Of a stretch of 64,000 nucleotides of DNA, positions 35,405 to 43,305 are shown in pieces. This DNA is from Paenalcaligenes suwonensis (GTDB taxonomy: Bacteria; Pseudomonadota; Gammaproteobacteria; Burkholderiales; Burkholderiaceae_B). The position numbers were made by a program, and so were the translations under genes. The stretch lies in the NCBI RefSeq assembly GCF_011290505.1, contig NZ_JAANPV010000006.1:186001-250000 (forward strand), read 5' to 3'. Each line of letters starts with the position of its first letter. Position 1 is the stretch's first letter. The notes under the pieces are model-generated. The model made no database searches. It saw only the letters and a program-made list of their open reading frames with translations, and was not told where the DNA came from.

Positions 35405-37012
35405 TCACCGCGCATCTTTCAAAATCAGATCCGCCCCTTTCTCAGCCACCATCATCACCGCCGCTTGCGTATTCCCGCTGACCATTGCTGGCATCACCGA
35501 CGCATCCACAATACGCAAACCTTGCAAGCCACGTACTTTCAAGCTTGGGTCTACCACAGCGTTGTCATCAGTACCCATCCTACACGTACCAATGGGGTGA
35601 TAAATAGTCTGACCATTCTCACGTGCAAAACGTAACCAATCCGCATGACTTTGCACCGCACTACCTGGCGCCATCTCTTGCTCTACATAGCGACTCATGG
35701 CGGGTTGCGCCATGATATTACGCGCTACCTGCATGCCACCAATCAAACTATCTTGGTCTTCCTGAACCGCTAAGAAGTTAGGTTTGATGGCCGGTTGCAT
35801 GTAGGGGTCGGACGATTGGGCATGAATGCTACCTTGTGACTTAGGACGCAACTGCGCCACACCCAAGGTCATACCCGGCAGCTTGTCTAACTTACGTTCG
35901 GCAGCATTGGCGTAACTGGCATGCATAAAGAAATACTGCACATCGGGCGCGGTAAGTTCAGGACGACTTTTGACGAAACCAAAGGCCAACCCTGTACCCA
36001 GCGTAAGAATCCCTGTACGTCGGGTAAAGTACTGACCCACCGCCGATACCAACGACAAGCCACGCGTGAGTTCATTCAGAGAATCAGTACCTTTCACACG
36101 CCAATTCATACGCGTGCAGAAGTGGTCGATGTAGTTCTCACCAACCCCTTCTAACGCGTGACGTACAGGCACCCCAATATTCTGCAGTACCTCAGGCTTA
36201 CCAATACCCGACAGCTCAAGAATTTGCGGGGTTTGCACAGCCCCCGCAGCCAGAATGACTTCGGCCTTGGCATTCACCGTTACCGTCTGCCCGTTATGCA
36301 CATAGCGCACACCGGTACAACGTTTTTGCTCGTCTAGTTCTAGATTTAGCACATGCGCATCGGTACGCACGGTTAAACCGGAACGCTGCTGAGCAGGAGC
36401 TAAATAACCATCTACCACACTCCATCTGCGGCCTTTATGTTGCGCCACTTGGTAATAGCCAAAGCCTTCTTGGTCACCACTGTTGTAGTCAGCATTTAAG
36501 GGGTGCCCGGCTTGTTGCGCTGCATCCAGCAAGGCTGTGGATAAGGTATGGCGCTCTGACACTTCACAGATATGCATAGGGCCATCCGTACCACGACCTT
36601 CCCCACCTTGTGCGTAGTTTTCTAACTTGCGAAAGTACGGCTCAACGGACTGGAAATCCCAACCCGATGCCCCCAGCTCTGCCCAATGATCGTAATCTTG
36701 CGCTTGGCCACGCACATAGATCATGCCGTTAATTAGCGTTGAGCCACCCAAGCCCTTACCACGCGGCACAGCAATCACTCTGTTTAACGTGCTTTCTTCG
36801 GGGGCTGTGGAAAAACGCCAATTGAATTTAGGGTTAGTCAGCAGCTTGCTAAACCCAGCAGGTATAGGAATCCAAAACCCTTTACCTTGCCCGCCAGCTT
36901 CTAGCAGCAACACGCTATAGCGTCCATTGGCAGTCAGGCGATTCGCTAGGATACTCCCAGCGGTACCACCCCCTACCACTACATAATCGAAGCTTTGGTT
37001 GGTATTAGACAT
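35405..37012 (-). CDS. GMC-family FAD-dependent alcohol/choline dehydrogenase
   Basis: This 535-residue oxidoreductase has the FAD-binding DYVVVGGGTAGSILANRLT, the GMC signature GGSTLINGMIYVRG, a second signature with GAVQTPQILELSGIG, and the catalytic His region YHPIGTCRMG. It resembles choline dehydrogenase and long-chain or polyol alcohol dehydrogenases. It would oxidise an alcohol and pass electrons to a quinone or oxygen. Its ATG overlaps the shikimate-dehydrogenase-like gene by eight bases, and it is the last gene of a LacI-linked operon. Substrate unknown. Confidence 0.92.
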   Translation of the reverse strand: MSNTNQSFDYVVVGGGTAGSILANRLTANGRYSVLLLEAGGQGKGFWIPIPAGFSKLLTNPKFNWRFSTAPEESTLNRVIAVPRGKGLGGSTLINGMIYVRGQAQDYDHWAELGASGWDFQSVEPYFRKLENYAQGGEGRGTDGPMHICEVSERHTLSTALLDAAQQAGHPLNADYNSGDQEGFGYYQVAQHKGRRWSVVDGYLAPAQQRSGLTVRTDAHVLNLELDEQKRCTGVRYVHNGQTVTVNAKAEVILAAGAVQTPQILELSGIGKPEVLQNIGVPVRHALEGVGENYIDHFCTRMNWRVKGTDSLNELTRGLSLVSAVGQYFTRRTGILTLGTGLAFGFVKSRPELTAPDVQYFFMHASYANAAERKLDKLPGMTLGVAQLRPKSQGSIHAQSSDPYMQPAIKPNFLAVQEDQDSLIGGMQVARNIMAQPAMSRYVEQEMAPGSAVQSHADWLRFARENGQTIYHPIGTCRMGTDDNAVVDPSLKVRGLQGLRIVDASVMPAMVSGNTQAAVMMVAEKGADLILKDAR

Positions 37013-37808
37013 GATCGGCGGTATCCAGCATGAACTCTGCCATCAATCGCACTTGCTCATCCAACATATGACGACCAAAGTGCACGGGACACCCTTTCTG
37101 CTGTGCAGCCTCTAACAATGGAGTAAGAGCTGGTTTCATGATGATTTCTGCCACCAATGTACTGGATGCAATGGTCGCGACATCCAGTGGCAAGGCATCG
37201 TCTGGCTTCATACCCAACGACGTCGCGTTCACCACAATGTCGTAGCCTTGCGCATTGGCATCACCGGCTCGCACTGGAGCATCAGCCACGATCTGTTTAA
37301 TACGAGTGGCAATGTCTTCGGCTTTGCTCAAGGTACGATTGCTAATCACTAACTCGCTTACGCCCGCTTGCACTAACGCAAACGCTATCGCACCTGATGC
37401 ACCACCTGCCCCCACTAGCAATACACGTTTACCTTTGGGGTCATTACCTTGACTGATTAAGCCACTAACAAAGCCTGCACCATCAAACATGTCGCCATAC
37501 AAACGACCATCAGGCAAACGGCGTACGGTATTGACCGCACCCGTTGCTTTGGCAGTAGGCCCCAGCACATCGCACAGCTCGGCCACCGCATTTTTATGAG
37601 GCACCGTGATAATGCAACCGCCCATATTTTTCATGCCACGTATGGCATCTAACGTGGTGGACAAGGTTTCAGATGGCACATGCATAGGCACCAATACGCC
37701 ATCTACCTTGTGCTGATCAAAATAAGCATTTAGCACTTCTGGGGTACGCACTTGAGCGATAGGGTCAGCCAGAATAGCGAATAAACGGGTATTTCCTGTA
37801 ATCAACAT
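37005..37808 (-). CDS. Shikimate dehydrogenase-like oxidoreductase with altered substrate site
   Basis: This 267-residue protein has the AroE fold: an N-terminal substrate domain with ITVPHKNAV (catalytic Lys) and a C-terminal Rossmann domain with LLVGAGGASGAIAFALV. The usual shikimate-binding Ser-x-Ser-P near the N-terminus reads VRTPEVLNAY here, and the GxNTD segment reads GDMFDGAG, keeping only the Asp. It is therefore probably not the biosynthetic AroE but a relative acting on another cyclic polyol or keto acid. AAGGAG precedes the ATG. Context is catabolic. Confidence 0.82.
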   Translation of the reverse strand: MLITGNTRLFAILADPIAQVRTPEVLNAYFDQHKVDGVLVPMHVPSETLSTTLDAIRGMKNMGGCIITVPHKNAVAELCDVLGPTAKATGAVNTVRRLPDGRLYGDMFDGAGFVSGLISQGNDPKGKRVLLVGAGGASGAIAFALVQAGVSELVISNRTLSKAEDIATRIKQIVADAPVRAGDANAQGYDIVVNATSLGMKPDDALPLDVATIASSTLVAEIIMKPALTPLLEAAQQKGCPVHFGRHMLDEQVRLMAEFMLDTADHV

Positions 37809-37821
37809 AATCAGGGTCTCC

Positions 37822-38586
37822 TTAGGTCAACATCCAGCCGCCAGCCACATCCAGCACTTGTCCGGTAATAAACGCAGCGCTAGGTGAGGTTAAAAATAAG
37901 CAAGCGTCTGCTACTTCCACAGGCTCGCCCAATCTACGTAATGGGGTTTCTTTCACCACATCGTCGTTGGCACTGCTGACTACGGTTTTCAGTAAAGGCG
38001 TATTAATACGACCAGGAGCCAACGCATTCACGGTAATGCCGTGTGGGCCCAGCTCACCAGCTAGGTGACGAGTAAAACCAATTAGGGCGGCTTTGGTAGT
38101 GCTGTAATGCGCCGCCACAATATCCACAATATTGGCTTTACCTGCTACGGACGACATAGACACAATACGGCCAAACTTACGCTCTACCATGCCGGGTGTC
38201 AGGATGCGCGACCAGTTAAAGGAGCTGTTTAGGTTCACGTTCATCACGCGATTCCACTCGGCTGGGTCCATCTGGTGAAATGCCATAGGGTGACCATCGT
38301 GCTTAGGTGAAATGCCTGCATTATTCACCAAGGTATCAATAGGCCCTAAGAGGCTTTGCAACTGATCAGCGGCACGCTCGCAGGCGTGGTAATCGGCTAC
38401 ATCTGCCGCAGCGAAGGCCACGTTATGGCCCGCATCTTTCCATTCAGCGCACAAGGCTTCACCGCGCTCGGCATCCATATCCACGATGGCAACGCTTGCG
38501 CCGTCTTGCACATAGCGTTCTGCAATGGCTCTGCCTATGCCGCCTAGACCACCTGTTACTACCACTACTCTATTTTGATGCTGCAT
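37822..38586 (-). CDS. SDR-family oxidoreductase (FabG-like)
   Basis: This 254-residue classical short-chain dehydrogenase has the NAD(P) loop TGGLGGIGRAIA, the conserved NNAGISP, the catalytic Ser in SMSSVAGKA, and YSTTK as the Tyr-Lys pair. The C-terminal GQVLDVAGGWMLT is typical. It begins three bases after the quinone-oxidoreductase stop and belongs to the same operon. It should oxidise or reduce a hydroxyl/keto pair on the unknown substrate. Fatty-acid synthesis is unlikely from context. Confidence 0.9.
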   Translation of the reverse strand: MQHQNRVVVVTGGLGGIGRAIAERYVQDGASVAIVDMDAERGEALCAEWKDAGHNVAFAAADVADYHACERAADQLQSLLGPIDTLVNNAGISPKHDGHPMAFHQMDPAEWNRVMNVNLNSSFNWSRILTPGMVERKFGRIVSMSSVAGKANIVDIVAAHYSTTKAALIGFTRHLAGELGPHGITVNALAPGRINTPLLKTVVSSANDDVVKETPLRRLGEPVEVADACLFLTSPSAAFITGQVLDVAGGWMLT

Positions 38587-38589
38587 GGC

Positions 38590-39585
38590 CTACTTCCCTA
38601 CTTTCAACATAATTTTGCCAATGTGTTGGCTGCTTTCCATTAAACGGTGTGCGGCTTGTACCTCATCAAGCGCGTACTCGGCGTGTATCACTGGCAAGCA
38701 CTTTCCAGCTTCTAGCAAAGGCCACACAGCCTTTACCAAGTTATTGACCAAGGCCGCTTTTTGTTCACTGCTACGTGCACGCAAGGTTGAACCTGTTACG
38801 GTCAGACGTTTCAACATGATGGGCATTAAGTCCATATCAACGCGACTACCTTGTAAGAAGGCAATCTGCACCAAACGGCCTTCTAGCGCTAACGATGCGA
38901 CGTTGCGGGCAATGTAATCGCCTCCCACCATGTCAAGAATCAGCTCTACCCCTTTCCCATCGGTTTGCTGCTGTACGACGTCGCTGAAATCTTCGTCGCG
39001 GTAATTAATGGCGACATCGGCACCTTGTGCTCGGCATACTTCGGCTTTGTCGGCATTACCTACGGTGGTTAATACACGTGCACCAAAGGCTTTAGCCAAT
39101 TGAATAGCCGTTAGACCAATACCGCTGGAACCACCGTGCACCAAGAAAGTTTCACCGGCTTGCAAGGCCCCACGCTCAAACACGTTGGTCCACACCGTTA
39201 AGTAGGTTTCGGGCAATGCAGCCGCTTGCAACATGCTTAACCCAGCCGGTACAGGCATGCAGTGACGCGCATCGGTGACACAGTATTCGGCATAGCCTGC
39301 ACCCGGCACCAGCGCACATACTTTGTCGCCCACTTTCCATTGACTAACACCCGCACCCAAAGCCACCACTTCACCCGACACCTCCAAGCCTAAGTAAGGC
39401 GATGCGTCTTTAGGTGGTGGATACAAGCCTTTGCGCTGCAATACATCTGGGCGATTCACACCGGCGTACGCGACTTTAATTAGTACTTCACCAGCTCCTG
39501 CGACGGGGATTTCCGCATCCACCAGATGCAGTACCTCTACATCGCCACCGGCACCGTGTTCTACGCGTTTCATGTTTTTGTCCAC
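38590..39585 (-). CDS. NAD(P)H quinone oxidoreductase (zinc-free MDR family)
   Basis: This 331-residue protein is a medium-chain dehydrogenase of the PIG3/quinone oxidoreductase group. The start ..VLIKVAYAGVNRPDVLQRKG is characteristic, the cofactor loop is VHGGSSGIGLTAIQLA, and no zinc-binding Cys cluster is seen. The GTG at 39585 has AGGAG six bases upstream, so I prefer it to the ATG four codons later. It is the first gene of the operon ending with the GMC gene. Two TGAAGCGCTTCA palindromes lie directly upstream. It may reduce an enone or quinone intermediate. Confidence 0.9.
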   Translation of the reverse strand: MDKNMKRVEHGAGGDVEVLHLVDAEIPVAGAGEVLIKVAYAGVNRPDVLQRKGLYPPPKDASPYLGLEVSGEVVALGAGVSQWKVGDKVCALVPGAGYAEYCVTDARHCMPVPAGLSMLQAAALPETYLTVWTNVFERGALQAGETFLVHGGSSGIGLTAIQLAKAFGARVLTTVGNADKAEVCRAQGADVAINYRDEDFSDVVQQQTDGKGVELILDMVGGDYIARNVASLALEGRLVQIAFLQGSRVDMDLMPIMLKRLTVTGSTLRARSSEQKAALVNNLVKAVWPLLEAGKCLPVIHAEYALDEVQAAHRLMESSQHIGKIMLKVGK

Positions 39586-39601
39586 TGCTGTCTCCTCTTA
39601 C

Positions 39602-39615
39602 TTGAAGCGCTTCAT
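39602..39615. promoter_or_regulatory. LacI-type operator O1
   Basis: TTGAAGCGCTTCAT contains the perfect 12-bp palindrome TGAAGCGCTTCA with the central CG of LacI/GalR operators. It lies 17 bp before the quinone-oxidoreductase start. Confidence 0.8.
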
Positions 39616-39650
39616 ATTTTTGGTAAAACTAAAGATCAGAACTCGAAAAA

Positions 39651-39662
39651 TGAAGCGCTTCA
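39651..39662. promoter_or_regulatory. LacI-type operator O2
   Basis: TGAAGCGCTTCA, a perfect palindrome identical to the core of O1 and centred 48 bp from it. The two could be bridged by a tetramer or two dimers. Confidence 0.8.
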
Positions 39663-39756
39663 AAAAAACAAAACTTTATCATACGCTGATCTTCTTTTAT
39701 CGTACATAGTACAAACCCATGCAACACGGACGCTGCCTCGTTGCATGGATACGGGC

Positions 39757-40578
39757 TTAAATATAGCTGTAAGCAGACCAACCACCGTCAGCCACCGCAA
39801 CGTGACCATTCATGAATGCAGCTTGCTTTGAAGCCATGAAAATCGCCAAGGCGGCAATGTCTTCTGGTGTGCCTAAGCGACGTGACGGGGTACGTTTGGT
39901 CAAAGCGTCTAAATCCATTCTGCCACGTGCTACCAAGTCGTCTACCAACGCTGTGCGTACGTAGCCTGGCGCAATCGCATTTACTCGCAAACCGTGCTCG
40001 CCCCACTCGTTCGCCAAAACTTTGGTCAACATCGCCACGGCCGCTTTACTTGCACAATAGGCTGCACGTTGAGGGGCTGCCACCACACCGTACATGGACG
40101 ACATGTTCAAAATCACGCCCTGCTTTTGTTCCACCATGCAGCGTGCTGCTTCTTGAGCACAATAAAACACACCATTCACGTTGATATCCATCGCACGACG
40201 CCAATCGTCACCCGACAACTCCAACGTAGGGGTATTCATAGAAATACCCGCGTTATTCAGCAATACATCCACACGACCCCAGCTTTGCTGAATTTCTGCA
40301 AACACGGCTTGTACGCCTGCTTGGTCGTTCACAGCGCAGGTATAGACGGCTACAGCCAGATGTGGATAGTCACTTAGCAATGTATCGCGTGCGCTTGCTA
40401 AGGCTTGCGCATCAATATCCAACAATGCCAATTTGGCACCGTTGTAAGCAAAGGCTTGGGCAATAGCAAACCCAATACCACTTGCCCCACCCGTAATTAC
40501 GACTACCTTGTCTCTAAGGTCGGCATAGCAAGCCCACTGATCTGACTCTGCCTGCGCGACTGTATTTTGATTGCTCAT
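39757..40578 (-). CDS. SDR-family oxidoreductase
   Basis: This 273-residue classical SDR has TGGASGIGFAIAQAF, NNAGISMNTP, NMSSMYGVVAAPQRAAYCASK (Ser, Tyr, Lys) and a C-terminal GHVAVADGGWSAYSYI. It resembles glucose/gluconate or 3-oxoacyl reductase types, with no substrate certain. I start at the ATG at 40578, with GGATGAG before it. It diverges from the GntR/FCD gene, and two GntR-like palindromes lie before its start, so it seems to be controlled by that regulator, not by the LacI protein. Confidence 0.9.
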   Translation of the reverse strand: MSNQNTVAQAESDQWACYADLRDKVVVITGGASGIGFAIAQAFAYNGAKLALLDIDAQALASARDTLLSDYPHLAVAVYTCAVNDQAGVQAVFAEIQQSWGRVDVLLNNAGISMNTPTLELSGDDWRRAMDINVNGVFYCAQEAARCMVEQKQGVILNMSSMYGVVAAPQRAAYCASKAAVAMLTKVLANEWGEHGLRVNAIAPGYVRTALVDDLVARGRMDLDALTKRTPSRRLGTPEDIAALAIFMASKQAAFMNGHVAVADGGWSAYSYI

Positions 40579-40607
40579 TTTCTCATCCACATTGATTCAA
40601 ACCAACC

Positions 40608-40641
40608 TACCTGATAGGATACAAAACCTGTCAGACAGGAT
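40608..40641. promoter_or_regulatory. Two GntR/FCD operator candidates
   Basis: CCTGTCAGACAGG (40627-40639) is a perfect palindrome about a 3-base centre. TACCTGATAGGATA at 40609 shares the CCT..AGGAT shape, centred 19 bp away. Both lie in the gap between the SDR gene and the FadR-like gene. Confidence 0.6.
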
Positions 40642-40775
40642 AAAGCATTCTATGCTTGGCTAAAAACTCTTGTCAATCGCTTACGGTTTTTCTGGTTCTG
40701 TACTCAGTGTCACCACAGTAAAACCACGCTGACTTGTACAATAACTGTGCTTTACTCACCCTTTACTGCCCGACT

Positions 40776-41492
40776 ATGGACACCATTACTCCTGACTCCA
40801 GCGCCTCACTGAGCGCCCCTTTGGTCACCTGGTTTGCCGAGCACATCAACAGCCATACCCTATCGCCAGGCGATAAACTGCCCAGCGAAAGAGAGTTATG
40901 CGAACAGTTTGGTGTGAGCCGTGCCGTAGTACGCGAAGCTTTGTCGCAATTAAAGTCAGAAGGGCTGGTGATCTCACACAAGGGTAAAGGCGTGTTTGTG
41001 AGTGAGCGCGGTAGCAGACAAAGCTTTAGACTGCCCTACACCGAGCTGCACGATGCAGAAAGTTTGGCCCATACCTTAGAACTGATACAGGTATTTGAAC
41101 GATCTGCCGCACGCTACGCTGCCATGCGCCGCACCGAGCACGATCTTAAAAACATACGGCGTGCGTTAATTGCGATGGAGTATGCCATCTTGAGCGATCA
41201 ACCCGGCGATGAGGAGGACTATGCTTTTCATCAAGCCATCGTAGACGCCACGCATAATCCACACTTTATGCAGCTCAACGAGTACCTAGAGCAGCATGCT
41301 AGACGCTTCATCAGACAAGCGAGGCAGCACACGGCCACCTACCACCACAACCTGATTCAAACCGTGCAGCAAGAGCACCATGCCATTTTGCAAGCGATTG
41401 AAGAACAAAACCCCGATGCAGCCGCCAGCGCAGCAGAAACGCATTTGCAAAATGCGGCCCAACGCCTGCATGTGTATTTAAAAAAGGGCTAA
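40776..41492 (+). CDS. GntR-family regulator, FadR/FCD subgroup
   Basis: This 238-residue protein has a winged helix with LPSERELCEQFGVSRAVVREALSQLKSEG and an FCD ligand domain including DYAFHQAIVDATHNPHFM, where His and Asp residues hold a metal and an acid ligand. The ATG at 40776 gives the normal length; a TTG upstream would add 14 residues. It probably represses the divergent SDR gene and itself until a carboxylic acid intermediate binds. It lies within the larger LacI-linked island as a second layer of control. Confidence 0.92.
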   Translation: MDTITPDSSASLSAPLVTWFAEHINSHTLSPGDKLPSERELCEQFGVSRAVVREALSQLKSEGLVISHKGKGVFVSERGSRQSFRLPYTELHDAESLAHTLELIQVFERSAARYAAMRRTEHDLKNIRRALIAMEYAILSDQPGDEEDYAFHQAIVDATHNPHFMQLNEYLEQHARRFIRQARQHTATYHHNLIQTVQQEHHAILQAIEEQNPDAAASAAETHLQNAAQRLHVYLKKG

Positions 41493-41518
41493 GGCAACGA
41501 GTTGCTTTAGCCCTTTTT
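41480..41518. terminator. Bidirectional terminator between fadR-like and alcohol dehydrogenase genes
   Basis: AAAAAGGGCTAAGGCAAC pairs with GTTGCTTTAGCCCTTTTT. It covers the regulator's stop codon and ends before the dehydrogenase stop, with A and T runs on both sides. Confidence 0.85.
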
Positions 41519-41524
41519 GGCACC

Positions 41525-42586
41525 TTAAGCCTCAGGTGTCATCACCATACGACCTAAAATCTTGCCTTGCTCTAGGTCTTGCAACGCCTGACCCAGTGCA
41601 TCCAGCGAACATGTCGTGACCGGAATCAGCGACAGGTTTTCTTTGGCAACTAGTTCCACTAATTCTTGCAGTTCACCTAACGACCCTACGTAACTGCCCT
41701 GAATAGTAATAGCGCGCATAGCAATCAACGGTAAGGGCCACGGAGCTGCTCCACCAAACAAGCCCACCAGCACCATGTGACCACCCTTAGTCACTACGTT
41801 AAAGCCTAGCTCGGTAGTTTGCGGGTTAGACACAAAGTCCAGTACGTCGTATACCGCACCGCCTACGGCTTTTTGAATCTGCTGTGCTGCATCGTCTGCA
41901 TTAGGGTCTACAACTGCTACGGCGCCAGCATCCAATGCGGCTTGGCGTCTGGCCGCATCAGGCTCAACCACTACAGCGCCTTTAGCACCCATCGCTTTCA
42001 GCAAAGCCAACGCCATCAAACCCAGACCACCAGCACCAATAATCACCATGTGATTACGCTGCAAACGAGCCTGATTGAACTTGCGCAATGCGGAATAGCA
42101 GGTCAAACCCGAACATGCCAGAGGCGCTGCTTTAATTGCACTCACCCCTTTCAGGTCTACCAAGTAACGCTCATCCGGCACCACCAGATGGTCAGAATAA
42201 CCACCGGGACGATTAATCCCTACGGTACATGGTGTCAGACAATAGTTTTCCTGACCTGCCAAACACACTTCGCAGTGACCACAACCGTTCCATGGGTAGA
42301 CTAAGCGCACATCGCCTACTTTCACGTTACGTACTTCGTCGCCCACAGCCAGCACCATACCCACGTTTTCGTGGCCCATGGTCAAGGGCAGCTTCACCCC
42401 ACGCTCCGCCATAGACAAACGTTTGCCATGCCCCAAGTCATAGCCACCATGCCAAAGGTGCAAGTCAGTGTGACACACACCGGCTGCTTTCACGCGCAAC
42501 AAGATTTCTTTGCCTGTGGGTACGGGTACAGCGCTTTCAGTTTGCACTAGCGGCTGCCCGAACTCCAACACTTGCATACTTCTCAT
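41525..42586 (-). CDS. Zinc-dependent alcohol dehydrogenase
   Basis: This 353-residue medium-chain dehydrogenase has the catalytic zinc segment AGVCHTDLHLWHGGYD, GHENVG, the four-Cys structural zinc loop CGHCEVCLAGQENYC and the NAD loop GAGGLGLMALALLKAMG. It resembles AdhP-type enzymes. AGGAG lies six bases before the ATG at 42586, which I choose over an upstream TTG that overlaps livF. It closes the Liv-type transporter operon, which suggests that the imported compound or a product of it is an alcohol or aldehyde. Confidence 0.92.
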   Translation of the reverse strand: MRSMQVLEFGQPLVQTESAVPVPTGKEILLRVKAAGVCHTDLHLWHGGYDLGHGKRLSMAERGVKLPLTMGHENVGMVLAVGDEVRNVKVGDVRLVYPWNGCGHCEVCLAGQENYCLTPCTVGINRPGGYSDHLVVPDERYLVDLKGVSAIKAAPLACSGLTCYSALRKFNQARLQRNHMVIIGAGGLGLMALALLKAMGAKGAVVVEPDAARRQAALDAGAVAVVDPNADDAAQQIQKAVGGAVYDVLDFVSNPQTTELGFNVVTKGGHMVLVGLFGGAAPWPLPLIAMRAITIQGSYVGSLGELQELVELVAKENLSLIPVTTCSLDALGQALQDLEQGKILGRMVMTPEA

Positions 42587-42603
42587 CAACTGCTCCTGCT
42601 TTA

Positions 42604-43305
42604 TCAATGCCCCAAATAGGCGCGACGCACATGGGGGTTGCCCAACAACTCTTCCCCTGTACCTGACAACACAATGCTGCCGTTTTCCAGCACGTAGCCG
42701 TAATCCGCCAAACGTAAGGTGTGAAAAACGTTTTGCTCTACCAGCAGCACCGTGATGCCTTGTTCGGTGACTCGACGCACCACATCGAACATCTGCTCAA
42801 CCAGCAAAGGCGACAAGCCCAACGACGGCTCATCAAACAGCAACAATTTAGGGCACGCCATCATGCCGCGCGCAATCGCCACCATTTGCTGTTCACCGCC
42901 GGACAGCGAACCTGCAAACTGGTCTAAACGCTCACGCACACGAGGGAATAGCTCCAGCACTTCTTCTAAGCGCTCAGCCACCACAGGGCGTGCTTTTTTG
43001 CGGTACGCCCCCATCAGCAAGTTGTCTTTCACGGACAAAAATGGAAACAGTTGGCGGCCTTCAGGAATCATGGTGATGCCTAAATCCACAATCTCGTGAG
43101 GGGCTAAACCATTGGTTTCCTGCCCTTGAAACGAGATACTGCCGCGACATTTCAACTGACCGCACAACGCTTTAAGCGTGGTAGTTTTCCCTGCACCGTT
43201 AGCACCAATCAGCGTAACAATTTTGCCTTCTGGTACCTCTAACGATACGCCTTGCAAGACTTCACTCTTGCCATAGCCTGCATATAAATCACGAATTTTG
43301 AGCAC
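42604..43305 (-). CDS. livF: Liv-type ABC transporter ATP-binding protein (LivF)
   Basis: This 233-residue ATPase has Walker A GANGAGKTT, signature SLSGGEQQMVAIARGM and Walker B LLLFDEPSLGLSP. Size and order match LivF of branched-chain amino acid type importers. The GTG start has AAGGAG seven bases upstream and overlaps the end of the fused permease/ATPase gene by 17 bp. It pairs with the LivG half of the fusion to form the two nucleotide sites. Confidence 0.94.
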   Translation of the reverse strand: MLKIRDLYAGYGKSEVLQGVSLEVPEGKIVTLIGANGAGKTTTLKALCGQLKCRGSISFQGQETNGLAPHEIVDLGITMIPEGRQLFPFLSVKDNLLMGAYRKKARPVVAERLEEVLELFPRVRERLDQFAGSLSGGEQQMVAIARGMMACPKLLLFDEPSLGLSPLLVEQMFDVVRRVTEQGITVLLVEQNVFHTLRLADYGYVLENGSIVLSGTGEELLGNPHVRRAYLGH

